Assembly (NCBI GenBank): GCA_965202875.1 | Contig: OZ241870.1 | Location: 1,860,001-1,924,000 of the forward strand | Origin: HK1 sp965202875 | GTDB lineage: Bacteria > Pseudomonadota > Gammaproteobacteria > HK1 | DNA length: 64,000 bases | Reading direction: 5' to 3' | Shown here: positions 35,517-44,198 of the stretch, piece after piece | How the letters are laid out: each line of letters opens with the position of its first letter | Numbering within the stretch: the stretch's first letter is position 1 | Made by a program: the position numbers and the translations under genes | Notes under the pieces: model-generated | The model's input: only the letters and a program-made list of their open reading frames with translations | Told to the model about the DNA's origin: nothing | The model's database searches: none

Positions 35517-36083
35517 CGACTTGGAGACTGCGGGGGCAACCGGACTGGGTCGCGTTCGGACAGGCGATAGCTGCGGAATGTAGCGACTTGGAGACTGCGG
35601 GGGCAACCGGACGGGGGACTGTGGTGGGAGGTCGAGATGACGGAATGTAGCGACTTGGAGACTGCAGGGGCAACCGGACGGGGGACTGTGGTGGGAGGTC
35701 GAGATGACGGAATGTAGCGACTTGGAGACTGCGGGGGCAACCGGACCGCACCGCACTCGCCGCACACGAGGGGGTGGAATGTAGCGACTTGGAGACTGCG
35801 GGGGCAACCGGACCTTGTTCACGCCGCCCCACTGCTTGAAGAAGGAATGTAGCGACTTGGAGACTGCGGGGGCAACCGGACAGCGCGGCATACACGCCGG
35901 CGCCGTGCTCCGGAATGTAGCGACTTGGAGACTGCGGGGGCAACCGGACTTGCTGGACATGATGGCGCAGTCATGACGGGAATGTAGCGACTCGGAGACT
36001 GCGGGGGCAACCGGACGTCGGATGCTGGAGTGGGCCGCCGGCGAGAGAATGTAGCGACTTGGAGACTGCGGGGGCAACCGGAC
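35509..36083 (-). CRISPR. Type II-C CRISPR array, 9 repeats and 8 spacers
   Basis: Repeats of 36-37 nt start (plus strand) at 35509, 35576, 35643, 35710, 35777, 35845, 35913, 35980 and 36047. Plus-strand repeats begin GAATGTAGCGACTTGGAGAC and end GGGGGCAACCGGAC. Spacers are 30-31 nt. Spacers 2 and 3 (35613-35642, 35680-35709) are identical; the repeat between them has G to A, and repeat 8 has T to C. The transcribed strand is inferred as minus: tracrRNA is minus-strand, and the minus-strand repeat ends GCTACATTC, resembling the in-repeat -10 element of Neisseria II-C arrays. Spacer 5 encodes FFKQWGGVNK. The array abuts the HNH gene with no leader there. Confidence 0.97.
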
Positions 36084-36299
36084 GCGCAAGCCCGGACCTT
36101 CGGGACGGGTATCCCCGGTCGGTCTGCACCGAACCGCCGGCGGACCCATGCTTCCGGTCCCGATTCGTCCGAGGTGATCGTGCCGGCGTATCCGGCGCGC
36201 GTCTCGAATACGGCGTGAAACGAATGGCCTTGGGGGCGAAGGCGGGCGGACTTGATGCGCCGCCCGATTCCAGCTTCAATCTTCATCCGGAGCGCCCGA

Positions 36300-37685
36300 A
36301 TGACCGATCCCGGAAAGGATGTCCATGGAAGCCAGACCCGGGGAGAGATCGAACCGGCGACTTCCGGCGCGGTGGGCTTCGTCGAGTGGTTCCGTCGTGC
36401 CGCGCCCTACATCAACGCCCACCGCGGGCGGACCTTCGTCATCGAGATCGACGGGGAATCGATCGACGATCCGCGGCTTCACGGCATCGTCCACGATCTC
36501 GCGCTGCTGCGCAGCCTGGGCATCGATCTCGTGGTCGTCCACGGCGCCCGGGCCTGGATCGCACGGCGCATGGAAGCGCGGGGACTCGCGCCCCGCAGCG
36601 CCGGAGGCGTGCCCGTCACCGATGCCGCCCTCCTCGACGCGGTCAAGGAGGCGATCGGTGTAGCGCACGTCGAGCTCGAAGCGCTGTTCTCGATGGGGGT
36701 GGCGAACTCCCCGATGGCGGGCGCGAGGGTGCGGGTCGCCTCCGGCAACTTCGTCACCGCGCGGCCCATCGGCATCCGGGACGGGGTGGACTTCGAGCAT
36801 ACCGGCGAGGTGCGGCGCGTCGACGCCGAGGCGATCCGGCAGCGCCTCGCCGTCGGGGCCATCGTGCTCGTCCCCCCGCTCGGCTACTCCCCCACCGGCG
36901 AGGTCTTCACCCTGCGGGCCGAGGAGGTGGCGACGGCGGTCGCGGTGGAGATGCGCGCCGCAAAGCTCGTGTTCCTCTGCGATCGGCCCGGGGTGCTCGA
37001 TGCGCGCGGGGCGCTGGTGCGCGAGCTCACCTTCGAGGAGGCGAAGACCCTCGCCGTCGATCTCCGCCGCGCCGGAGACGGACGCGAAGACGATCTCGGG
37101 AACCGGCTGCGGCAGTCGATCCACGCCTGCCGCAACGGGGTCAGCCGGGTCCACGTCATCGACCGCCGCACCGACGGCGCCCTGCTGCTGGAGCTGTTCT
37201 CCCGCGACGGTATCGGCACCATGATCAACGCCGACACCTACGACTCGATCCGGCGCGCGACCATCGACGACGTGGGGGGGATCCTGGAGCTGATCCGTCC
37301 GCTGGAGGAATCCGGCGCCCTGGTGCGCCGCTCGCGCGAGAAGCTGGAGACCGGGATCTCCCGCTTCCACGTGGTCGAGCGCGATGGCGCAGTGGTCGCG
37401 TGCGCCGCCATGTTTCCCTACCCGGAGGAGCGGCTCGCAGAGCTCGCATGCCTCGCCGTCGATGATGCGTACCGCCGCGGCCAATGGGGCGAACGCCTGC
37501 TCGCCCTCGTCCAGCGCGAAGCCCGGGCGGCCGGGGCGGAACGGCTCTTCGTGCTGACGACCCAGGCCTCGCACTGGTTCAGGGAGCGGGGATTCGCCGA
37601 AGCCGACCACTCGATCCTGCCGGGCGAACGGCAGGCCCTGTACAACTTGCAGCGCCGATCCCGGGTGCTCGTCCGCGCGCTGTAG
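36300..37685 (+). CDS. argA: Amino-acid N-acetyltransferase ArgA
   Basis: First enzyme of arginine synthesis, acetylating glutamate. A 461-residue two-domain protein: an N-terminal amino-acid-kinase-like domain (INAHRGRTFVIEIDGESID, LGIDLVVVHGARAWIARRME) and a C-terminal GNAT domain (AELACLAVDDAYRRGQWGER, LFVLTTQASHWFRERGFAEA). ATG 36300 has GGAG 8 bases upstream. The 216 bases between it and the CRISPR array hold no gene; if the array is read leftwards this gap contains its leader. Confidence 0.95.
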   Translation: MTDPGKDVHGSQTRGEIEPATSGAVGFVEWFRRAAPYINAHRGRTFVIEIDGESIDDPRLHGIVHDLALLRSLGIDLVVVHGARAWIARRMEARGLAPRSAGGVPVTDAALLDAVKEAIGVAHVELEALFSMGVANSPMAGARVRVASGNFVTARPIGIRDGVDFEHTGEVRRVDAEAIRQRLAVGAIVLVPPLGYSPTGEVFTLRAEEVATAVAVEMRAAKLVFLCDRPGVLDARGALVRELTFEEAKTLAVDLRRAGDGREDDLGNRLRQSIHACRNGVSRVHVIDRRTDGALLLELFSRDGIGTMINADTYDSIRRATIDDVGGILELIRPLEESGALVRRSREKLETGISRFHVVERDGAVVACAAMFPYPEERLAELACLAVDDAYRRGQWGERLLALVQREARAAGAERLFVLTTQASHWFRERGFAEADHSILPGERQALYNLQRRSRVLVRAL

Positions 37686-37810
37686 GCGCGCGCGGGCACC
37701 TGTAGAACACCGTACCGGCGCCGGACCTTTGCGCCGGACGCGAACATTGGAGTCCCGAGCGTCCGCTCGCGCGCTGCAAGACGCCGCACCGGCCCCCTCG
37801 CGGAGTCCGA

Positions 37811-38536
37811 TCAGCCCCCGCCCGCCGCAACGTCGCGCTCGATCGCGTCGAGCACGGCGACCGGGTCCGGCGCCCCGGTCACCGGCCGCCCGACGACGAC
37901 ATGGGTCGCGCCGGCACGGACCGCCTCGCCGGGAGTGGTCACCCGGCGCTGATCGTCACCGGTACGCGCAAAGCGGATCCCCGGGGTGATCCGGAGAAAG
38001 CGGGCATCGAAGCCTCCGCGCAGATGCGTCATGTCCGTGGCCGGGCACACGACGCCGTCGAGTCCGCAATCGGCCACGAGCCGGGCGAGCGCGCGCACCC
38101 GATCGGGCAGCATGGCGCCGTCGGCCCCGAGCTCGGCGAGGTCGTCACGGTCCATGCTGGTCAGCACCGTCACCGCAACGAGGAGGGGTTGGCCCGAGCC
38201 GCCACCGGCCGCGTCCCGGGCGGCCTCCATCATGCGCCGGCCGCCGCCTGCATGGACGTTCAGCATCCACACCCCGTGTGCGGCGGCAGCCCGGCACGCG
38301 CCGGCGACCGTATTGGGGATGTCGTGCAGCTTGAGGTCGAGGAAGACTTCGAATCCGAGCCGATGCAGCCTCTCCAGGACCGCGGGACCGGCCGCGGTGA
38401 ACAGCTCCATACCCACCTTGACCCGGCACCGGGCCGGATCGATGCGCCCGGCCATCGCAAGCGCCGCATCCGCCGAGGGGTAATCGAGCGCGACCACGAT
38501 CCGCGGGCCGGCCGTACGGGCGCCGTGCAAGCTCAT
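37811..38536 (-). CDS. pyrF: Orotidine-5'-phosphate decarboxylase
   Basis: Last step of UMP synthesis. 241 residues with the DxKxxD catalytic motif in VFLDLKLHDIPNTVAGACRA, the N-terminal IVVALDYPSADAALAMAGRI and the phosphate-binding end ATHVVVGRPVTGAPDP. ATG 38536 overlaps the lapB stop by 4 bases. The order ihfB-lapB-pyrF matches other gammaproteobacteria. Confidence 0.95.
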   Translation of the reverse strand: MSLHGARTAGPRIVVALDYPSADAALAMAGRIDPARCRVKVGMELFTAAGPAVLERLHRLGFEVFLDLKLHDIPNTVAGACRAAAAHGVWMLNVHAGGGRRMMEAARDAAGGGSGQPLLVAVTVLTSMDRDDLAELGADGAMLPDRVRALARLVADCGLDGVVCPATDMTHLRGGFDARFLRITPGIRFARTGDDQRRVTTPGEAVRAGATHVVVGRPVTGAPDPVAVLDAIERDVAAGGG

Positions 38537-39717
38537 TCCCCCTGGGCGCCCTGGATGGGCTTGATCGAACTCCAGTGCTTGCAGCTCGGACATTGCCAAT
38601 GCAGCGACTTCGCGGGAAATCCGCAGTGCCGACACATGTAGACCGGGTACTCGAGCAGCAACTCCGTGGTCAGTCCCTTCAGGATGTCGAGATATTCGCT
38701 CGTCCTGCCGGCATCGCACCTCTGGTCCTCGAGTTCGAGCTCAAGCAGACGGTCGATGCCGCGCACCGACACACGCCGGCGAAGCTGGCCCGTGAGAAAG
38801 CGAATCGCCTCGCGGGAGTCGCCGGATTCGCGCTTGACGTCGGCCAGCCCAAGGGTCACGCTGGTCCACCCGTAGCGATGCATCAGCTTCGAGAGATACT
38901 CATCCAACGCGCCGGTTCGAGCGAGGGCGCTGAACGAACGGTGCAGCCGGCCGATCGTCTCGGACAGGAAATCGGGATCCTGCTTTTCCACCCGCTGCAG
39001 CGAGTGGATCGCGCGCTCATGTTCCCCACGATCGGCGTAGATGTCCGCCTCCAGCAGGCTCGCACGTACGCACCCGGCGTGCAGGTTGTGCGCCTGCCGG
39101 AGGTGCCTGAGTGCGCGGTCCGGGTCTCCTTCGTCGCGGTGCCGGCCGGCCTGCTCGCAGCAGTAGTGGGCGATGATCCATCCGAACTGGTTCCCGGTGG
39201 CCTTTTCGAGCTTGCGGGTACAGGCTATCGCCTTCGGCCAGTCCTTCTCCTGCTCGTAGATGTCGATTAGCTGGCGTAGCGCCTGCACACGATACGTCTC
39301 GTCCTCGGCAAGCTCGCTGAAGAGACCCTCGGCACGGCCGAGCAGACCCGCGCTCATGTGGTCCTGGGCAAGCTCCAGCAACGCCTCGGTTCGTTGCGCG
39401 GCGCTCAGTGAATTTCGGGAGATGAGGTTCTGGTGGATGCGAATCGCGCGGTCGACGTCGCCGCGGCGTCGGTACAAGTTGCCGAGCGCAAGGTGTGTCT
39501 CAACCGTCTCGCCGTCCACCTCGATGAACTTGATGAAGGTCTCGATCGCCTTGTCCGGTTGCTCGTTGAGAAGGTAGTTGATCCCCCTGAAATAGTCGGA
39601 TCGGAGACCATCGCGGTTACGTTTTCGGGCCGTCTCGCGCGTGGCGTTGCGCGCGGCCCACCAGCCGGTGCCCGCGGCAACCGGCAGCAGCAGCCAAAGC
39701 GCTTCGAGACCCACCAT
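38533..39717 (-). CDS. lapB: Lipopolysaccharide assembly protein LapB
   Basis: Inner-membrane TPR protein that controls LpxC turnover with FtsH. One N-terminal TM segment (ALWLLLPVAAGTGWWAA), a series of TPRs (for example HLALGNLYRRRGDVDRAIRI) and a C-terminal rubredoxin-like zinc knuckle with CRHCG and WQCPSCKHW. 394 residues, normal length. Its usual upstream partner lapA is missing: only 70 bases separate it from ihfB. Confidence 0.95.
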   Translation of the reverse strand: MVGLEALWLLLPVAAGTGWWAARNATRETARKRNRDGLRSDYFRGINYLLNEQPDKAIETFIKFIEVDGETVETHLALGNLYRRRGDVDRAIRIHQNLISRNSLSAAQRTEALLELAQDHMSAGLLGRAEGLFSELAEDETYRVQALRQLIDIYEQEKDWPKAIACTRKLEKATGNQFGWIIAHYCCEQAGRHRDEGDPDRALRHLRQAHNLHAGCVRASLLEADIYADRGEHERAIHSLQRVEKQDPDFLSETIGRLHRSFSALARTGALDEYLSKLMHRYGWTSVTLGLADVKRESGDSREAIRFLTGQLRRRVSVRGIDRLLELELEDQRCDAGRTSEYLDILKGLTTELLLEYPVYMCRHCGFPAKSLHWQCPSCKHWSSIKPIQGAQGE

Positions 39718-39787
39718 TGAAGATCACCGCACGCCGCGGAGATGGCAGGCACCGGCAGGCGCCGGACGCAAGGGAACGATGACCGTG

Positions 39788-40252
39788 TCAGACGTCGTCC
39801 GAGCGCCAGATCGGCGAGAAGTGCTCATGCTCGTCTGCTGCCGGCAGATGGGAATCCGATATTCTCGGCGAGGTGCTCGGTCCGTCTGCCGTCACCGGTT
39901 CGGCATCCGATCCTGCCGGCGCGACGCCGGGGCCGACGTCCGGCCGCGAATCCGCTCCGAGTAGCTGCCGATGCGCTCGATTGACACGCTCGCGCAACTC
40001 CTTGCCTGGCTTGAAGTGCGGGACGTATTTCGCAGGAAGCGACACCGTCGCGCCGGTCTTGGGATTGCGGCCGACCCGCGCGGGCCGATGATGGAGGGCA
40101 AAGCTGCCGAATCCCCGGATTTCGATCCGGCCGCCGGCCGCCAGGCATTCCGCCATGTGCTCGATGATCGTCTTCACCGCCGACTCGACGTCGCTGTGCA
40201 CGAGCTGAGACTGCTTTTGCGCAATCCGTTCGATCAGCTCAGACTTCGTCAT
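39788..40252 (-). CDS. ihfB: Integration host factor beta, with C-terminal extension
   Basis: DNA-bending nucleoid protein. MTKSELIERIAQKQSQLVHS, the beta-arm AGGRIEIRGFGSFALHHRP and ARVGRNPKTGATVSLPAKYV, then PHFKPGKELRERVN are typical IHF-beta. The protein continues about 60 residues beyond the normal ~94 with a Pro/Ser/Asp-rich acidic tail. The tail may be real or result from loss of the original stop. Preceded by rpsA as in E. coli. Confidence 0.93.
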   Translation of the reverse strand: MTKSELIERIAQKQSQLVHSDVESAVKTIIEHMAECLAAGGRIEIRGFGSFALHHRPARVGRNPKTGATVSLPAKYVPHFKPGKELRERVNRAHRQLLGADSRPDVGPGVAPAGSDAEPVTADGPSTSPRISDSHLPAADEHEHFSPIWRSDDV

Positions 40253-40381
40253 CTCCCCGTCCCCCCCGTCAGGCGCGAAACCACGGCAATCAGGCTGGCG
40301 GTGAGGCTGCGTCGGGATCGGCGCGGATCTCTCGGGAGCACCACCAGTTGCGGCGGCGCACATCGTCCCTTCCACTCTGCG

Positions 40382-42073
40382 TCAGCCCTCTTGCGCACCC
40401 TCCGCACGGCCGCCGCTCATCTGCTCCTTGATGAGATCGCCGAGGGTCGTGGCGCCGGCCTGAGCGCTCGTGGCGTACTCCTGTACCGCCTGCGCTTCTT
40501 CCTCGCTCTCTTTCGCCTTGATCGACAGGGACGGGGTGCGCTTCTTCCGGTCCACGCCCACGAGCTTCGCCTCGATCTCGTCGCCCGCCTTCAGGATCGC
40601 CCTGCCCTCACCGGCACGGTCGCGCCCGAACTCCGAAGTGCGGAGATAGCCCTCGACGCCATCCGCGAGCTCGACCACCGCGCCTTTTGCGTCGATCTCG
40701 ATCACGCGGCCACGGACGATCGCACCCTTGGGGTTCCGGGCCAGGTAGCTTGAGAAGGGGTCCTTGTCGATCTGCTTGATCCCGAGAGAGATCCGCTCTC
40801 GCTCCGCGTCCACGCTGAGCACCACGGTCTCGATCTCGTCGCCCTTCTTGAAGCGTCGGATGGCTTCCTCACCCGGCTCGTTCCAGGAGAGATCGGACAG
40901 GTGGACGAGGCCGTCGATACCGCCGTCGAGCCCTACGAAGACTCCGAAATCGGTGATCGACTTGATGGCCCCGACCACGTGATCGTCCTTCTTGTAGCTC
41001 GCCGCGAAGTCTTCCCAGGGATTCGGCGTGCACTGCTTGATGCCGAGGGAGATCCGGCGGCGGTCCTCATCGATGTCGAGCACCATGACCTCGACCTCGT
41101 CACTGAGCTGCACCACCCTGGTCGGGTGGACGTTCTTGTTCGTCCAGTCCATTTCCGAGACGTGGACGAGCCCTTCGACGCCCTCCTCGATCTCGACGAA
41201 GCAGCCGTAGTCGGCGATGTTCGTCACCCGCCCGAACAGCCGCGTACCCTCGGGGTAGCGCCGGGAGATGTCCACCCAGGGGTCGGCGCCGAGCTGCTTC
41301 AGCCCGAGCGACACGCGCGAGCGCTCGCGATCGAACTTGAGGACCTTGACCTGGAGTTCGTCGCCGACCTTGACGACTTCCGTAGGGGACTTCACCCGCT
41401 TCCACGCCATGTCGGTGATGTGGAGCAGACCGTCGATCCCGCCGAGATCCACGAACGCGCCGTACTCGGTGAGGTTCTTGACCACGCCGGGGAGCACCGC
41501 ACCCTCCTGGAGGCTTTCGAGCAACGCTTCGCGCTCGGCGGAGTTTTCCTCCTCGACCACCGCACGCCGAGAGACGACGACGTTGTTGCGTCGGCGATCG
41601 AGCTTGATCACCTTGAACTCCAGCGGCTTGCCTTCGAGGTAGGAAGTGTCGCGCACCGGGCGCACGTCGACGAGAGAACCGGGCAGGAACGCGCGGATGT
41701 CGTTGACGTCGACGGTGAACCCGCCCTTGACCTTGCCGTTGATGACCCCGGTGACGGCCTCGCCGTCTTCGAACGCGGTCTCCAGAGAGCTCCACGCTCT
41801 GGCTCTCTTCGCGTCCCCGCGCGAGAGCCGGGTCGCGCCGAATCCGTCCTCCACCGACTTGACCGCGACTTCGGTGCTGTCGCCGACCGCGACCTCCACC
41901 TCCCCGTTCTCGTTCCTGAACTCATCGATCGGGATGTCCGATTCGGACTTCAGACCCGCGTGAACCGTGACGTACTCGGAGCTGACCGCCACCACCTTTG
42001 CGCCGATGATGGCCCCCGGCCGCATTTTCCTTTCGACTTCGCTCTGCTCGAGCAGATCCGCAAAGCTTTCCAT
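40382..42073 (-). CDS. rpsA: 30S ribosomal protein S1
   Basis: A 563-residue protein with six S1 OB-fold repeats; recurring signatures are YGAFVDLGGIDGLLHITDMA, YGCFVEIEEGVEGLVHVSEM and FGVFVGLDGGIDGLVHLSDL, alternating with RRRISLGIKQ. The first two repeats bind the ribosome and the others mRNA. ATG 42073 (MESFADLLEQSEVERKMRPG) matches homologues. Sits between cmk and ihfB in conserved order. Confidence 0.97.
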   Translation of the reverse strand: MESFADLLEQSEVERKMRPGAIIGAKVVAVSSEYVTVHAGLKSESDIPIDEFRNENGEVEVAVGDSTEVAVKSVEDGFGATRLSRGDAKRARAWSSLETAFEDGEAVTGVINGKVKGGFTVDVNDIRAFLPGSLVDVRPVRDTSYLEGKPLEFKVIKLDRRRNNVVVSRRAVVEEENSAEREALLESLQEGAVLPGVVKNLTEYGAFVDLGGIDGLLHITDMAWKRVKSPTEVVKVGDELQVKVLKFDRERSRVSLGLKQLGADPWVDISRRYPEGTRLFGRVTNIADYGCFVEIEEGVEGLVHVSEMDWTNKNVHPTRVVQLSDEVEVMVLDIDEDRRRISLGIKQCTPNPWEDFAASYKKDDHVVGAIKSITDFGVFVGLDGGIDGLVHLSDLSWNEPGEEAIRRFKKGDEIETVVLSVDAERERISLGIKQIDKDPFSSYLARNPKGAIVRGRVIEIDAKGAVVELADGVEGYLRTSEFGRDRAGEGRAILKAGDEIEAKLVGVDRKKRTPSLSIKAKESEEEAQAVQEYATSAQAGATTLGDLIKEQMSGGRAEGAQEG

Positions 42074-42163
42074 ACCGTTGAAGGGTTCTCCCGCCCGCTC
42101 GTTGCCGAACCTCGCGTCGCCCCGTGCGCCGCAGGCAGTACGCACGAAAGACGCATCCAATGA

Positions 42164-42874
42164 TCATTCTCCGGCAGGCCCGGCGGCCGACATCCGGGCG
42201 CTCGCGATCGCGAGCACTCGCGCAACCGCGGCATCGACGACCATCCCGGTCGTATCGACGACGACGGCGTCCTCCGCCGGCCTCAGGGGAGCCGACGCCC
42301 GTTCGCGATCACGTCTGTCGCGCTCGGCCATCTCTCCCCGGAGGCGCGCGACACTAACATCGATACCCTTGGCCATCAATTGTTTATGCCGCCTCTCGGC
42401 CCTCTCCCGCAATGCCGCGGTAAGAAACACCTTGACCGGCGCATCGGGGAACACGACGCTGCCCATGTCCCGCCCGTCCGCGACCAGCCCCGGCGGACGG
42501 CGAAATCCGCGCTGCAGCGCGAGCAGCGCGACCCGCACCTCGGGGTGGGCGGAGACCCGGGAGGCGTCGTTCCCGCATTGCTCGGTACGGATCGCGTCGC
42601 CCACGTCCACGCCGGCGAGCCGCGGGCGGACGGGATCCGCCACGTCACCGGAGGCGAAGCCGCCGTCGAGCCCTTGCGCGAGCCGCGCGAGGGAGGGGGC
42701 GTCGTCGAAGGGGATGCCCCGCGTGCGGGCGGCCAGAGCGAGGATCCGGTAGAGGGCGCCGCTGTCGAGGAGCGCGAAGCCGAGCGCCGCCGCGACGCGT
42801 TGGGCGACGGTCCCCTTCCCGGAGCCCACCGGGCCGTCGATCGCGATCACCGGAGCAGCATCAGCCGCGGGCAT
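42164..42874 (-). CDS. cmk: Cytidylate kinase
   Basis: Phosphorylates CMP and dCMP. P-loop IDGPVGSGKGTVAQRVA; LLDSGALYRILALAA; the NMP-binding RPGLVADGRDMG-type block PPGLVADGRDMGSVVFPDAP; LID-region RDRRDRERASAPLRPAEDA. 236 residues. The start overlaps the aroA 3' end by 14 bases, so it is coupled in the aro-cmk-rpsA operon. Confidence 0.95.
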   Translation of the reverse strand: MPAADAAPVIAIDGPVGSGKGTVAQRVAAALGFALLDSGALYRILALAARTRGIPFDDAPSLARLAQGLDGGFASGDVADPVRPRLAGVDVGDAIRTEQCGNDASRVSAHPEVRVALLALQRGFRRPPGLVADGRDMGSVVFPDAPVKVFLTAALRERAERRHKQLMAKGIDVSVARLRGEMAERDRRDRERASAPLRPAEDAVVVDTTGMVVDAAVARVLAIASARMSAAGPAGE

Positions 42875-44198
42875 CGACCACCTCGACGTCGAGTCCGACG
42901 GCGTTGGCGAAGGTCTCGAAGCCGGGGAAGGAAGTCGCCACGTTGCGGCAGTTCCGTACCCGCACCGGTCCTCCGGCCGCCGCCACCGCGAACGCCATCG
43001 CGATACGGTGATCCCCCGCGCTGTCCACCTCTCCCCCCGACGTCGCGCCGCCCTCGATCACCATGCCGTCGCCGGTGAGCCGCACCGGCACCCCGAGCGC
43101 GGCGAGGCCGGCGGCGCTCGCCGCGAGTCGATCGCTTTCCTTCACCCGCAGCTCCCCGGCTCCGCTCACCCGGGTGGTGCCGCGGGCGCCCGCCGCGGCC
43201 ACGAAGACGGCCGGGAACTCGTCGATCGCGAGCGGCACCAGCGCGGGGTCGACGTCGACGCCGCGCAGCTCCGTGCCGCGCACCCGGAGATCCGCCACCG
43301 GCTCGCCCCCGGCGGCTCGAAGGTTCGAGCGCGAGACGTCCGCCCCCATCCGATCGAGGACGGCCAGTATCCCGGCGCGGGTCGGGTTCACCCCCACGTC
43401 CCGGACGAGCAGGTCCGAGCCGGGCCGGCCCGCCGCCGCTGCGAGGAAGAACGCGGCGGAAGAGAGGTCCCCGGGGACGTCGATCTCCGCCGCGGCGAGG
43501 CGCCCTCCCCCTTCGATGCAGGTGCACGATCCCTCCCGTGAGAGCGCAACGCCGAACGCGGAGAGCATCCTTTCGGTGTGGTCGCGGGTCGGCGCGGGCT
43601 CCCTCACGCAGGTCCGCCCTCCCGCGTAGAGCCCCGCGAGGAGGAGGCACGACTTCACCTGCGCGCTTGCCACCGGGATCGCGTAGTCGATCGGCGCGAG
43701 CCGATCGCAGAGGCGGATCGCAAGCGGCGGAGTGCCGCCCTCCGCGGTTTCCATCCGCGCTCCCATCCGGGACAGGGGCTCGGCGATCCGGCGCATCGGA
43801 CGGCTACGCAAGGAAGCGTCGCCGGTCAGCGTGCAACCGAAGCGCTGTCCCGCGAGCAATCCCGCGAGCAGGCGCATCGCGGTGCCCGCGTTCCCGAGGT
43901 CGATGGCCGCCGCCGGGGCGCGCAGCCCCTCTCGTCCGACTCCGTGGACGATCGCTTCACCTTCGTCCGGCCCTTCGATCTCCACTCCCATCGAGCGGAA
44001 CGCCGCCACCGTGGCGAGCACGTCCTCGCCTTCGAGCAACCCTCTGATCCGGGTGTCGCCGTCCGCGATCGCGCCGAGCATGACCGCGCGATGGGAGATC
44101 GACTTGTCGCCGGGCACGCGGATCTCGCCGCGCAACGCACCCGAGGGACGCACGACGTAGTCGACAGCCGTCCCGGCCGGCGGGTCCGCACGATTCAC
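42861..44198 (-). CDS. aroA: 3-phosphoshikimate 1-carboxyvinyltransferase (EPSP synthase)
   Basis: Shikimate pathway enzyme joining PEP to shikimate-3-phosphate. 445 residues from a GTG at 44198 that overlaps the tyrA stop by 4 bases. Landmarks: VPGDKSISHRAVMLGAIADG, LGNAGTAMRLLAGLLAGQRF, LTGDASLRSRPMRRIAEPL and RVKESDRLAASAAGLAALG, then GDHRIAMAFAVAA. An in-frame upstream extension is not conserved. Confidence 0.95.
   Translation of the reverse strand: MNRADPPAGTAVDYVVRPSGALRGEIRVPGDKSISHRAVMLGAIADGDTRIRGLLEGEDVLATVAAFRSMGVEIEGPDEGEAIVHGVGREGLRAPAAAIDLGNAGTAMRLLAGLLAGQRFGCTLTGDASLRSRPMRRIAEPLSRMGARMETAEGGTPPLAIRLCDRLAPIDYAIPVASAQVKSCLLLAGLYAGGRTCVREPAPTRDHTERMLSAFGVALSREGSCTCIEGGGRLAAAEIDVPGDLSSAAFFLAAAAGRPGSDLLVRDVGVNPTRAGILAVLDRMGADVSRSNLRAAGGEPVADLRVRGTELRGVDVDPALVPLAIDEFPAVFVAAAGARGTTRVSGAGELRVKESDRLAASAAGLAALGVPVRLTGDGMVIEGGATSGGEVDSAGDHRIAMAFAVAAAGGPVRVRNCRNVATSFPGFETFANAVGLDVEVVDARG

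Noticed and set aside
35509..36083. Self-targeting spacers matching genes in this window
   Set aside because: By eye none of the seven distinct spacers matches another part of the window; a full-genome search would be needed to exclude it beyond this segment.
35424..36286. Minus-strand open frames across the CRISPR array with repeated VAPAVSKSLHS peptides
   Set aside because: They are translations of the repeats; the periodicity of 67-68 bases and variable spacers show it is an array, not a repeat protein.
36084..36299. Possible cas-related gene or second tracrRNA next to argA
   Set aside because: No anti-repeat complementarity or coding signal was found there; the anti-repeat is at 28.8 kb.
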